Below are positions 7,885-16,835 of a DNA stretch of 30,796 nt, piece after piece. A program made the position numbers and the translations under genes. How positions within the stretch are numbered: position 1 is the first letter of the stretch; each line of letters opens with the position of its first letter. A model generated the notes under the pieces. The model worked only from the letters and a program-made list of their open reading frames with translations, was not told where the DNA came from and did not search any database. This DNA is from an uncultured Ruminococcus sp. (GTDB lineage Bacteria > Bacillota > Clostridia > Oscillospirales > Acutalibacteraceae): positions 1 through 30,796 of the forward strand of contig CAMKNF010000004.1 of the NCBI GenBank assembly GCA_946414115.1. The letters run 5' to 3'.

Positions 7885-9156
7885 ATGAGAGAAAATTGTG
7901 TTATTAAAACAGAAAATCTTACAAAAGAATATAAGCTCGGAGTAATCGGCTCGGGCACCTTACGCCATGATTTACAGAGCTGGTATGCTCGCAAAAGAGG
8001 AAAAGATGACCCTAATCTGAAAATCGGTGCAAATCAATACAGTGCAGGCGACCGTTTTCTTGCGCTTGATTCACTTGATATTGAAATTAACAGGGGAGAG
8101 AGAGTCGGTATTATCGGCGCAAACGGTGCAGGAAAGTCAACCTTTCTCAAACTTCTGTCACGAGTAACTTCTCCTACAGACGGTGAAATCAGGTTTCGGG
8201 GAAGAATAGCAAGTATGCTTGAGGTCGGAACAGGATTTCACGCTGAACTTACAGGAAGAGAAAATATTTATCTCAACGGCGCAATTCTCGGAATGAGCAA
8301 AGCGGAAATAACAGAAAAGATTGATAAAATCATTGAGTTTTCCGAGTGTGAAAAGTTTATTGATACTCCCGTAAAGCGCTATTCTTCGGGTATGTTTGTA
8401 AAGCTTGCATTTGCCGTAGCCGCTCACCTTGATGCCGAAATTCTCATAATGGACGAGGTGCTTGCTGTGGGTGATATGCAATTTCAGAAGAAGTGTATCG
8501 CCAAAATGCGTGAGCTTGCGCTGAATGAAAACCGTACAGTTCTTTATGTTTCCCACAATATGAATACAATCAGAGAGCTTTGCAGCAGATGTATTGTACT
8601 TGACCACGGCAAGAAGATTTTTGACGGCGACGTTGAGAATGCAATCAAAATTTATCTCGGCGGTGAACAGGAAGATTTTGCCTTTTATAACTATAACGGA
8701 ATGCATAAAGAGCCTTGCAAGCGCAATGACATTGAACTTTTGCGTGCAGGCTACTACGGCAAGACGGACAATTTGTTTCATAATGAAGAAATAATGCCGC
8801 TTGAGCTTTCGTGGCAGAATAAAGAGGATATTGACAATCTTTGTCTGCGTATAGAGGTTAGCGACTACAGGCGTTTTCCTGTTACTGCATTTGTTATTGA
8901 GGACTTTTATTCGGGTAATAAGGGCGAAAAAGCGTCAATGCGTTTTAAGATAAATATCGCCCGAATTGCAAGTGGGGGGTATTATACCCGCTATGTTTTC
9001 TATAACAGGAAAAGTGATACTCTGCCGTATGAAAGCGTAGAGATTGCGGCAGGACTGCGTTTCCGCAAAAGAATGCCCGAGCGAAACGGAAACAGATGGC
9101 AGAAGGCATGGGGAAGCGTTGTTATGGACGAAATAGAGCTTGATGAAGAAAACTAA
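7885..9156 (+). CDS. Polysaccharide/teichoic acid ABC exporter, ATP-binding protein (Wzt/TagH-like)
   Basis: A 423-aa ATPase partner of the preceding permease. Walker A GANGAGKS is at residues 78-85, the family signature YSSGMFVKLAFA follows, Walker B with catalytic Glu is ILIMDEVLAVGD, and the switch His is in VSHNMN. An insertion at about residues 20-55 (SGTLRHDLQSWYARKRG) is typical of exporters of lipid-linked glycans. Residues from about 255 to 423 form an extra C-terminal domain resembling the Wzt C-terminal domain, which in studied systems recognises a terminal modification on the polymer before export. This suggests, but does not prove, a length- or cap-regulated polymer. No strong ribosome binding site is visible, so translation is probably coupled to the permease. 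Confidence 0.93.
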   Translation: MRENCVIKTENLTKEYKLGVIGSGTLRHDLQSWYARKRGKDDPNLKIGANQYSAGDRFLALDSLDIEINRGERVGIIGANGAGKSTFLKLLSRVTSPTDGEIRFRGRIASMLEVGTGFHAELTGRENIYLNGAILGMSKAEITEKIDKIIEFSECEKFIDTPVKRYSSGMFVKLAFAVAAHLDAEILIMDEVLAVGDMQFQKKCIAKMRELALNENRTVLYVSHNMNTIRELCSRCIVLDHGKKIFDGDVENAIKIYLGGEQEDFAFYNYNGMHKEPCKRNDIELLRAGYYGKTDNLFHNEEIMPLELSWQNKEDIDNLCLRIEVSDYRRFPVTAFVIEDFYSGNKGEKASMRFKINIARIASGGYYTRYVFYNRKSDTLPYESVEIAAGLRFRKRMPERNGNRWQKAWGSVVMDEIELDEEN

Positions 9157-9164
9157 ATGAAAAT

Positions 9165-9204
9165 AACGGCTGTTCACTTTGAAAATGAACAGCCGTTTAA
9201 TTTT
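9165..9204. terminator. Bidirectional intrinsic terminator
   Basis: A 12-bp perfect stem (AACGGCTGTTCA, 9165-9176, with TGAACAGCCGTT, 9186-9197) and a 9-base loop are followed by TAATTTT on the plus strand and by TATTTTCATTT on the minus strand. It separates the convergent exporter operon and phosphohexomutase gene. Confidence 0.85.
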
Positions 9205-9213
9205 GGTTGTGTT

Positions 9214-10935
9214 TTATTCAATACCGAGAAGTTCCTTTGAAGATTTCACAAGGGACTCGCAGATTGCTTCTGCATCCGCTTTGTCAGAACCAACAGCGGT
9301 AATATAAAGCTTGATTTTCGGCTCTGTGCCGCTCGGACGGATAATAACAGCGTTGTCGCCCTCAAGGTTAAGCGAAATAACGTTTGACTTCGGAAGATTA
9401 ATGTCGCTGTTTTCGCCTGTCTTGATGTCAGTTTCTTTCTTAAGCATATAGTCGGATACTTTAACAACCTTATACTTATCAACAGATTCGGGCATATTTT
9501 CCCTTACACTGCTCATAATGTCAGACATTTTCTGCATTCCTGCGGCACCTTCAAACTCAAAGGAGTAGGTTTTGTTGAGATAATAGCCGAATTCCTCGTA
9601 AAGACCGTCAATTACTTCTGCAAGCGACTTGCCCTGCTTTTTGTAGTAAGCCGCCATTTCACAAACGAGCATAGAAGCAACAACAGCGTCCTTATCTCTT
9701 ACATAGGTGCCTGAAAGATAACCGTAGCTTTCCTCAAAGCCGAAGAGGTAACGGTTTTCTTCGTGATTTTTTTCAAGATTTAAAATAATTTCACCGATAT
9801 ACTTAAATCCTGTAAGAACATTTTTAAGCTCGCATCCGTATTTTTCGCAGAGCTTGTTAATCAGCTTTGTTGTAACAATTGTTTTAACAACAACGGGGTT
9901 TTCGGGAAGAGTTCCGTTTGCCTTTTTGCAGGAAAGAATGTAATTTGTCAGCATTACGCCGTCCTCATTGCCTGTAATCAAACGGTAGCTTCCGTCATAA
10001 TCCTTTACTGCAATACCCACTCTGTCTGCGTCAGGGTCAGTTGCAAGCAGAAGGTCGGGCTGTTCTTTTTCGCAAAGCTCAAGACCTTTTGCAAGAGCCT
10101 CTTTAATTTCGGGGTTGGGGTAGGGGCAGGTTGTGAAGTTTCCGTCGGGAAGCTCCTGTTCCTTAACAACAGTAACGTCTGTTACGCCGATTCTGTCAAG
10201 GATTTTTCTTACAAGCTTGTTTCCTGCGCCGTTAAGCGGAGTGTAAACAACCTTTAAGTCAGCGTCCTTGCAGATTCCGGGATTAACCTGCTGCTCCATA
10301 ACTTTGTCAAGGTATGTTTCGTAAACGTTTTCATCAACATATTCAATCATACCCGATTTTAATGCTTCGTCAAAACCAACTGTCTTGACGTCGTTGAAAA
10401 TATCAATCTTGCAGATTTCGTCATAAACAGCCGTAGCGGCAACGTCGGTCATCTGACAACCGTCCTCGCCGTAAGCCTTGTAGCCGTTATAAGCAGCAGG
10501 GTTGTGGCTTGCAGTAACCATAATGCCTGCCTGACATTTAAAGTAACGTACAAGATATGAAAGTACGGGAGTAGGCTGGAGCTCTTTGGTAATATAAACC
10601 TTGATTCCGTTTGCGGCAAGCACTCTTGCGGCTTCAATCATAAACAAATCAGCCTTAATTCTGCTGTCGTGAGAGATAGCAACAGAACCATTGCCGTATT
10701 TGTTTATAACATAGTTAGCAAGTCCCTGAGTAGCCTGACGAACAACATAGATGTTCATTCTGTTTGTACCTGCGCCGATAATACCACGCAGACCGGCAGT
10801 ACCAAACTGGAGCGAAGTGTAAAAACGCTCGTAAATCTCATTTTCATCATTTTTAATGCTTTCAAGTTCAGCAATTAAGTCTTTATCTTCTACAGCATTC
10901 TTACACCATTCATTATATGCTTTCATAATTTCCAT
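9214..10935 (-). CDS. Phosphoglucomutase/phosphomannomutase family (alpha-D-phosphohexomutase)
   Basis: A 573-aa cytoplasmic enzyme that interconverts sugar 6- and 1-phosphates, supplying glucose-1-phosphate or mannose-1-phosphate for nucleotide sugars and glycogen. All four superfamily signatures are present: the phosphoserine loop TASHNP (Ser143), the metal loop DPDADR (residues 300-305), the sugar loop GFEESYG (399-405) and the phosphate-binding loop RPSGTEPKIK (from 533). Length and the FGTAGLRG segment near residue 44 match the Firmicutes PgcA type. The start at 10935 has GGGGG at 10947-10943. Neighbouring glycosyltransferases fit a role in surface glycan precursors. Glucose versus mannose preference is not resolved; glucose is more likely. 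Confidence 0.93.
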   Translation of the reverse strand: MEIMKAYNEWCKNAVEDKDLIAELESIKNDENEIYERFYTSLQFGTAGLRGIIGAGTNRMNIYVVRQATQGLANYVINKYGNGSVAISHDSRIKADLFMIEAARVLAANGIKVYITKELQPTPVLSYLVRYFKCQAGIMVTASHNPAAYNGYKAYGEDGCQMTDVAATAVYDEICKIDIFNDVKTVGFDEALKSGMIEYVDENVYETYLDKVMEQQVNPGICKDADLKVVYTPLNGAGNKLVRKILDRIGVTDVTVVKEQELPDGNFTTCPYPNPEIKEALAKGLELCEKEQPDLLLATDPDADRVGIAVKDYDGSYRLITGNEDGVMLTNYILSCKKANGTLPENPVVVKTIVTTKLINKLCEKYGCELKNVLTGFKYIGEIILNLEKNHEENRYLFGFEESYGYLSGTYVRDKDAVVASMLVCEMAAYYKKQGKSLAEVIDGLYEEFGYYLNKTYSFEFEGAAGMQKMSDIMSSVRENMPESVDKYKVVKVSDYMLKKETDIKTGENSDINLPKSNVISLNLEGDNAVIIRPSGTEPKIKLYITAVGSDKADAEAICESLVKSSKELLGIE

Positions 10936-11013
10936 AAAAATACCCCCAAGAATAGTTTTAGGTATATGCTCCGAAATATCCGAAAACCCTCATTTTCAGA
11001 TTAAGCACTTCAT

Positions 11014-11042
11014 AATATACCATAAAACAGAAAAAATTACAA
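11014..11042 (-). promoter_or_regulatory. Promoter for phosphohexomutase
   Basis: On the minus strand TTGTAA (11042-11037) and TATATT (11019-11014) are separated by 17 bases, about 80 bases upstream of the start codon at 10935. It lies in the only non-coding gap between this gene and the larger membrane protein gene. Confidence 0.6.
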
Positions 11043-11082
11043 GTTTTATATTGCCGATAATTAATTGTGACTGCTGTTTATT

Positions 11083-13932
11083 TTAGTTAATTTTCTCAAG
11101 TTTATAGCTTATATCATTTTCTTCAACAGAATATCCGCTTGCACCGGCGTCATTATAGATATTTGTAAAATCCCATTCGGAATCTTTGGGAATATAAATA
11201 TATTTCGGGATTTCTTCGTAATTAACTCTGTAGTACGTCTTTAGTCTTTCAACACTTGAAGGTTTTTCTCCCGAAATCCACGCTGATAACGTACCGTACG
11301 GAAAATCAACAGCAAGGTAACACCATGTTTTTGAAGTGAGGAAAAGAATCTTATCTTCCTGTTTGTTTTTATAGTACTGTAAGTCACTGTAAATCTGCTC
11401 ATAAGTATTACAGTTATTCACGTTTGTGTATATTCCCTTTGCGGGACCGTTCTTAATCTGTGCAGTGAGGTTGCTTGTATTTCCCGATTCCCAGAAGCAG
11501 TGCTCTGCCTTGACTGTAATCTGAAAAGCGCCTTGCAGGAAAATCATAAATGCAACAAACAGAAAGCTTCCTCTTTTTACCCATACTGCATATTCAATAT
11601 TATCCTGCGTTGTTTTCATTTCTCTTAAAAGCTGTGCAAGGAAAACATAGCTTGCAATATTTGAAGCGGTAATCACCATTGATATTACATAGAAATACTG
11701 GTTTGACGAGAAACAAATTGCAAACGAATAAATTATGCCCGATACAAACAGGCTTGCAAAAAGCGGTTTCGGTTTGTTTTCGCACAGAATATACGACGTA
11801 ATTCCAATGAAAATCAGAGGGAACATAATAGCATTGTAGGTTGAATATGTAAGCTGTGGAAGCAGTAATACATAACAGAATATAACAATAGCGGTTGTTA
11901 CTATAAGATAAATCGAGCGGTGGGATTTACGCTTGCGGTCGATTATCATAACAACAATCATTACAAGATAGCTGAACAACGCAATTTTAAAGTGACTGTG
12001 GCAGTTGTAAATTGATTTGAAGTACATACCAAACCTTGTGCCAAGTGCTATTTGCGGATGTTCAGGGTCTGTCATAAGATAGGGAAGATAATTAAATATT
12101 TCCTTAATGCTGACTCTCGTGAGAGCAAAAACTAAAAATACTGCGGCAAGGGCAAATATACCAATGCTGAAAAACAGGAAAGTTTTACCTGCGAATAACT
12201 CGCTTTTAAGAATGAACTTCGTTTCTTTATTTCTGATAAATGTATGAATTAGAACACATATTCCGTAGAGAATATATGCTACTGCAAGGTACGGACAGCA
12301 CAGCACTGCTGCGGCAAACGCAACTCCGCTTACTATAAGGGGTAACTTCTTTTTATAGCTTGCCGTTCCCATTATTACACCTGCAAGCGTTACTAAGTCA
12401 AGTCCCATAGTATTATAGCTCATTGCCATAATATCATATGGTGTATAAATAAAATAAAGAACCGACGCAAAAACAGAAACATATCCGTATTTTCTTATGC
12501 GTGAATAAATAACAATTGAAACAGTTGCGTGGAAGATAATATAAAGTACTCTTGCGGCAAGAATAATTCCCTCGGTAGAGCCGGTGATTGTAGTGAAAAG
12601 CCAGACAAAAGGCATAAGAAGAAATCCCGAAAGCTGTGAAAGGTGCCATTCGTCTTTAATCAGTGTATCTCCCATAGTGAACCTTTGCGGAACAGTAAGG
12701 TAAAAAGCTTCATCATTTCCGCCGAAGCCGAAAACACACTTCCAGAAGGCAAAAATAATACCGCCGGCTATAAGTGCAATAAAAATATAATCCTGCCATT
12801 TGTACTTATCAGCTCGCTGACGTTGTGTTTTAATAAACTCAACAAGCTTTTTGAAGAATATCTGAATATATTTTGCAGCAATATTCAAAACTGCAGAAGC
12901 CAGCATTGAGCATATGAATACAATCGGAACAGTTACAAAATAAAACGGAAGTCTGTCTGTCATCGTAGTAATTTTTTCGTTGAGCACAGGATAAACAAGC
13001 ATATCAAATATGTACGAAATCAGATAAATTCCAAGTGCAAGGTCGGAAACTTTCCATAACACAAACTTAACTTTTTCTTTCATATTGTCAGTCTTGATTC
13101 GGCTCAACAGTACAAACAGCAAAACGGAAAGGATATAAGGCTCAAAGCCGTACCAGTAAACATAAATGCCCGATTTAAAAGTAGTACCGTAGCTTCTGTA
13201 GAAGTTAAATGTGCCGAATATCAGAATTGCAAGCAAAAACAGCACAAGCATACTTCTTGTTTTCAGCTTGATTCCGTATTCACGGATATAACAGCCTGTA
13301 AAATAGTATGCTATCGGATAAAATCCCATCCACCAGCTCGGAACAAGCTTTGCAAATGTATCAGAGGATTTAGGGTCCGACCACCACGCAGGATTGTCAA
13401 AATTAAAAATATTGAATAATGTCGGAATAATCGTCAGGAAAACAAGAGTAAGGACAAGCACTTGCTTTTGTCTTTTGTTTTTGAGCTTATTATACGCAAG
13501 ATTCAAAAACGGAACAAGCAGAAATAAGCCGATGTACATCTCAATGTACCACGAATAGTTTGCTCCCGTAAAATCAAGCGTGCCTAAAATAAATGATTTC
13601 AGCGAAAGTGGCTCGTTGTCATGTACAGCCTTGAAAATCATACAGGCAAGAGTCGCAAGCACAAAGACAATCAGTGTTTTAGATATGCCCGAATAATACT
13701 TCCTGCTCAAAGTTTTATGACTCATCAGATAGCCTGTAAGAATCATAAACAGCGGAACACAAACGGAGAACAATGTGCGCATAAGCACCATTATGTACAT
13801 TGGTACGCCTTCCACAATCTGGCTGTAAAATCCGTTGTGCAAAAAGAAATGAACCGAAAGTACAGTAAACGCCGCAACTATTCGTATGATGTCCATTGAT
13901 GCGTTTCTGTTTTGCAATTTTTTAATATCCAT
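11083..13932 (-). CDS. Acyltransferase-3 / GT-C-like membrane fusion protein
   Basis: A 949-aa polytopic membrane protein with two recognisable halves. Residues 1 to about 365 are an acyltransferase family 3 (OafA/YrhL-type) domain: DIIRIVAAFTVLSVHFF carries the conserved catalytic-type His28, followed by about ten helices. Residues about 380 to 790 are a second block of membrane helices beginning with an acidic first extracytoplasmic loop, NDEAFY at about 405-410, as in GT-C fold glycosyltransferases (GT39/ArnT-like). Residues about 800 to 949 form a soluble, probably extracytoplasmic, tail. The start has GAGAGG at 13946-13941. It probably acylates and glycosylates, or only acylates, a surface glycan. 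The GT-C assignment rests on topology and the acidic loop and is weaker than the acyltransferase one. Confidence 0.82.
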   Translation of the reverse strand: MDIKKLQNRNASMDIIRIVAAFTVLSVHFFLHNGFYSQIVEGVPMYIMVLMRTLFSVCVPLFMILTGYLMSHKTLSRKYYSGISKTLIVFVLATLACMIFKAVHDNEPLSLKSFILGTLDFTGANYSWYIEMYIGLFLLVPFLNLAYNKLKNKRQKQVLVLTLVFLTIIPTLFNIFNFDNPAWWSDPKSSDTFAKLVPSWWMGFYPIAYYFTGCYIREYGIKLKTRSMLVLFLLAILIFGTFNFYRSYGTTFKSGIYVYWYGFEPYILSVLLFVLLSRIKTDNMKEKVKFVLWKVSDLALGIYLISYIFDMLVYPVLNEKITTMTDRLPFYFVTVPIVFICSMLASAVLNIAAKYIQIFFKKLVEFIKTQRQRADKYKWQDYIFIALIAGGIIFAFWKCVFGFGGNDEAFYLTVPQRFTMGDTLIKDEWHLSQLSGFLLMPFVWLFTTITGSTEGIILAARVLYIIFHATVSIVIYSRIRKYGYVSVFASVLYFIYTPYDIMAMSYNTMGLDLVTLAGVIMGTASYKKKLPLIVSGVAFAAAVLCCPYLAVAYILYGICVLIHTFIRNKETKFILKSELFAGKTFLFFSIGIFALAAVFLVFALTRVSIKEIFNYLPYLMTDPEHPQIALGTRFGMYFKSIYNCHSHFKIALFSYLVMIVVMIIDRKRKSHRSIYLIVTTAIVIFCYVLLLPQLTYSTYNAIMFPLIFIGITSYILCENKPKPLFASLFVSGIIYSFAICFSSNQYFYVISMVITASNIASYVFLAQLLREMKTTQDNIEYAVWVKRGSFLFVAFMIFLQGAFQITVKAEHCFWESGNTSNLTAQIKNGPAKGIYTNVNNCNTYEQIYSDLQYYKNKQEDKILFLTSKTWCYLAVDFPYGTLSAWISGEKPSSVERLKTYYRVNYEEIPKYIYIPKDSEWDFTNIYNDAGASGYSVEENDISYKLEKIN

Positions 13933-13955
13933 TTTTATATCCTCTCAAAAAACAG

Positions 13956-13985
13956 TATATATATATAACATTAACATATTTTCAA
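13956..13985 (-). promoter_or_regulatory. Possible promoter for the acyltransferase fusion gene
   Basis: On the minus strand TTGAAA (13985-13980) precedes TATATA (13961-13956) by 18 bases, in a very AT-rich gap. Several overlapping TATA-like hexamers exist, so the exact -10 is uncertain. Confidence 0.35.
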
Positions 13986-14030
13986 TTTTTTTACAACAAA
14001 ATATTGAAAATTAAATAACAAAAAGTAAAA

Positions 14031-14061
14031 CTGCTACGAATAAACTGATTATCCGTAGCAG
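14031..14061 (-). terminator. Intrinsic terminator after the GT-C gene
   Basis: CTGCTACG (14031-14038) pairs with CGTAGCAG (14054-14061). After one A/C mismatch a further ATAA/TTAT pairing closes a 5-base loop. On the minus strand the stem is followed by TTTTACTTTTT, an adequate U tract, just after the stop at 14086. Confidence 0.75.
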
Positions 14062-14085
14062 AGTTAAAAATTAGATTGATAAATA

Positions 14086-15666
14086 CTATGCTTGTTTTCT
14101 CCTTTTGGCGGAAATAGTTTTAACAGGCCTTTTCATTGCGGAAACAATAAAGTCAAGTCCGTCAACAGCGACAAGCATAAACAGAGGAGTGAAATTGTAA
14201 AGGTATCTTGAGCGTGTTTCCCATATCAGGAAGAAAATAAACGCTGCAAAAATTATACCTTTAAATAAGGTCAAAATATTCACATACGGGTCTTTACAGC
14301 CCTTGAGTATTGACATAAGCATCAGGAAAATAAGCAATAGCTGGAATCCGTTGCTGTAAACGAAGAAGTAAAGGTGGTTTTCACCCTTGGTAAGAACGAA
14401 GGAATGAAGGATATTTTCTCTTTTGCAATCCTCAATGTGATGCGAGATATAATAAGTTCCGTCCTCCCATGTCCATACTGCTTTATTGAAAATATGCTCT
14501 GTAAGACCGTCGGGACCGAATTTCTCAATCCTGTTCTTAATTTCTTTTATATTAGCGTCCTGCTTTTCGGCTTTGCTTTTAAAGCTGTCTGTATAGTTAC
14601 TGTCCTTTAGGTTATAATGACCTAAGCCTTTCAGTCCCATCATAATCCAGTGAGTATAGGGGTATTCATATCTGTCCGACTGTTCCTCGGTAACTATGCC
14701 CATACTGTTGAAAGCAACCGTATAGATTGCACCAATTGAGCCAAAACCGGCAATAACTGCAAGCGCAATACACAAAACCTGCTTGATGTTCATTTTAAGA
14801 AAAACGTAAATCAGAACAGCGGCAAGTAAAATTATAAGACTGCCTTTTAGCTTGTAACCTAAAAATACCAATATGCCGCTTACGGCGAATAAGACGTACT
14901 TTTGAATTTTCTTTTCCGAACCCACAGCAAGAACAAAGAGATATATTGCTCCTATACAGAAAGGCATTGAAAGCGAATCCGTGTAGTAATAGGGAACATA
15001 GGTGTAAAAAGGCGCAAACAGAAAGCATAGTAAAAGCACAAATACTGCTCTTCTGTTGCCGAATATTTTTCTTGCGGTAAATACGGTAAGAAGTACGGAA
15101 ATGTTTATCGCAAAAGCGTTAATTATAACAGGTACAAGCGAAGGGACATAGCCGAAAACAAGAGTACATAGCCTGTAAACTGCCGAAAGCAAGAATACAA
15201 GCGCAAAGTTGTTCGGGTATCGAATCAGATACACACTGCCTTCTCCACAATCCTTTTGAATCAAATCAAAATTTCCTGTTGATGCAAAATCACGTGAATA
15301 CCTTTCAATGTACTGCATATCGGTAACGGGATTCATCTGCAAAAAATATCCTGTTAAAAGCTGGAGAACAAGAAGTACCCCCACTGACGCAAAAATAAAT
15401 ATTACAACCTGTTTATCACTGATTTTCGGTTTTGAACGCAGTTTTGACTGATTGTTATATGTAAGCAAGCGAATATAAACAGAACCCAAAACCAAGAGCA
15501 ACACAAAAGAAAATACAATTACACAGGTTCTTTCGGTTGAAGAATATCCGAGTTTATTGTTTTCGTAGCCTGTACATAAAATCCCGACGTAAACAATACC
15601 GAACAATATAAAGAATAAAATATGAAAAATCCTGTTGAGTATTGAAGATAACTTATTTGAATTCAT
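14086..15666 (-). CDS. GT-C-like membrane protein, probable polyprenyl-phosphate-sugar dependent glycosyltransferase
   Basis: A 526-aa polytopic protein with about eleven hydrophobic segments. After two or three N-terminal helices there is an extracytoplasmic loop with MNPVTDMQYIERYSRDF, where the Asp is placed like the catalytic-type acidic residue of GT39/ArnT/PMT glycosyltransferases. Long loops between helices later in the protein (for example the segment with DRYEYPYTHWIMMGLKGLG) are also typical. The C terminus is short and basic (KRRKQA). The start codon overlaps the stop of the GtrB-like gene as TGATG, so both are translated together. This fits a pair in which the upstream enzyme makes a lipid-linked sugar and this one transfers it outside the membrane. 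No specific family name is certain. Confidence 0.75.
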   Translation of the reverse strand: MNSNKLSSILNRIFHILFFILFGIVYVGILCTGYENNKLGYSSTERTCVIVFSFVLLLVLGSVYIRLLTYNNQSKLRSKPKISDKQVVIFIFASVGVLLVLQLLTGYFLQMNPVTDMQYIERYSRDFASTGNFDLIQKDCGEGSVYLIRYPNNFALVFLLSAVYRLCTLVFGYVPSLVPVIINAFAINISVLLTVFTARKIFGNRRAVFVLLLCFLFAPFYTYVPYYYTDSLSMPFCIGAIYLFVLAVGSEKKIQKYVLFAVSGILVFLGYKLKGSLIILLAAVLIYVFLKMNIKQVLCIALAVIAGFGSIGAIYTVAFNSMGIVTEEQSDRYEYPYTHWIMMGLKGLGHYNLKDSNYTDSFKSKAEKQDANIKEIKNRIEKFGPDGLTEHIFNKAVWTWEDGTYYISHHIEDCKRENILHSFVLTKGENHLYFFVYSNGFQLLLIFLMLMSILKGCKDPYVNILTLFKGIIFAAFIFFLIWETRSRYLYNFTPLFMLVAVDGLDFIVSAMKRPVKTISAKRRKQA

Positions 15667-16610
15667 CAGTCCTCAAGAAACTCCTCTACAATAAATCTCG
15701 GACGTTGTTTTGTTTCAAGATATATTTTTCCGATGTATTCACCGATAATTCCTATTGCAAGGAGCTGAAGTCCGCCGATTGCCCAGATTGAGCATAAGGT
15801 GCTTGCCCAACCTGTAGTTGCAACCCCCATAAAGAAGCTTACAAGTGAATAGATAATCATAATAATGCTGATTGCAAATACAATACCGCCGAGCCATGTA
15901 ATCATTCTGATGGGCTGAATGCTGAGTGACGTAATTCCTTCCCATGCAAGAGCAAGCATTTTTTTAAGCGGATATTTGCTTTCGCCTGCAAGTCGTTCCG
16001 AACGCTCGTATGTAACAATGTCTGACTTATAGCCGATAAGCGGTACCATACCTCTTAAGAAAATATTAGTTTCCTTGTAGAGTGAAAATGCTTCAAGCGC
16101 ACGCTTGCTCATCAGTCTGAAATCAGCGTGGTTGAAAATAACCTTTGCTCCCATTTTGTTCAGTATTTTATAGAACGCCTCGGCGGTGAAACGCTTGAAG
16201 AATGTATCGGTTTCACGCTTTGAGCGAACGCCGTAAACAACATCACAGCCTTCCTCGTATTTCTGTACCATTTCATCAAAGGTATTTATATCGTCCTGTA
16301 AATCAGCGTCAATTGAAATTACTGCGTCAGCCTTGTCCTTTAAGGTCATAAGACCGCACAAAAGCGCATTCTGGTGACCTCTGTTGCGGCTGAGCTTGAT
16401 TCCCTGAAAAACAGGATTTTCGTTGTGAAGCTCTTTTATTATGCTCCACGTTTTGTCCTTTGAGCCGTCGTCAATAAAAACAATTCTGCTGTCAGAGGTT
16501 ATTTTGCCCTCAGCCATCATATCGTCATACTTGTTCAGAAGCTTAGCGGCGGAATCTCTTAATACCTCTTCCTCGTTATAGCAGGGAATAGCAAGATAAA
16601 GTTTTGTCAT
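15666..16610 (-). CDS. GtrB/DPM1-like glycosyltransferase family 2 (polyprenyl-phosphate sugar synthase)
   Basis: A 314-aa GT2 enzyme that transfers a sugar from a nucleotide donor to polyprenyl phosphate on the cytoplasmic face. The nucleotide-binding DDGS (47-50) and the metal-binding DADLQDD (101-107) are clear, and two membrane helices lie near residues 225-285, as in GtrB/YfdH. The start is ATG 16610, because GGAGG at 16620-16616 sits five bases before it; the upstream in-frame ATG at 16622 overlaps that ribosome binding site. It forms an operon with the downstream GT-C gene. No GtrA-type flippase is seen in the window. The sugar is unknown; glucose is most common in the family. Confidence 0.92.
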   Translation of the reverse strand: MTKLYLAIPCYNEEEVLRDSAAKLLNKYDDMMAEGKITSDSRIVFIDDGSKDKTWSIIKELHNENPVFQGIKLSRNRGHQNALLCGLMTLKDKADAVISIDADLQDDINTFDEMVQKYEEGCDVVYGVRSKRETDTFFKRFTAEAFYKILNKMGAKVIFNHADFRLMSKRALEAFSLYKETNIFLRGMVPLIGYKSDIVTYERSERLAGESKYPLKKMLALAWEGITSLSIQPIRMITWLGGIVFAISIIMIIYSLVSFFMGVATTGWASTLCSIWAIGGLQLLAIGIIGEYIGKIYLETKQRPRFIVEEFLED

Positions 16611-16697
16611 AATATCCTCCATTTAGTCAGCCATATTAAATTAAACACAAAAATATAAAAACAATGTAATATGACTTAATACTATATATTCGTTTTT

Positions 16698-16726
16698 ATT
16701 ATAAATCTGATATAATATATTGTCAA
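16698..16726 (-). promoter_or_regulatory. Consensus SigA promoter for the gtrB-like operon
   Basis: On the minus strand TTGACA (16726-16721) and TATAAT (16703-16698) are both perfect and separated by exactly 17 bases. The start codon is about 87 bases downstream. It is divergent from the pfkA promoter. Confidence 0.88.
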
Positions 16727-16773
16727 GAATTTATCAATTTTGTAATTTAATTTCGCAAATTTGAAAAATCCTC

Positions 16774-16802
16774 TTGTAAAGAAAAACCAATTGTATTATA
16801 AT
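16774..16802 (+). promoter_or_regulatory. SigA promoter for pfkA
   Basis: TTGTAA (16774-16779), 17 bases, then a perfect TATAAT (16797-16802). Transcription should begin near 16809, giving a short leader before the GGAGGT ribosome binding site at 16824 and ATG 16836. Confidence 0.82.
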
Positions 16803-16835
16803 ATCAAGTGTTAATAACCTTATGGAGGTAGTTTT

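Noticed and set aside
8158..8781. A 207-residue open frame on the minus strand inside the ABC ATPase gene
   Set aside because: It lies wholly within a gene with intact Walker and signature motifs, has no ribosome binding site of note, and encodes no recognisable domain. It is a frame shadow.
13980..14085. A small gene in the gap between the two large membrane protein genes
   Set aside because: The gap holds only a terminator hairpin and an AT-rich promoter-like stretch, with no start preceded by a ribosome binding site.
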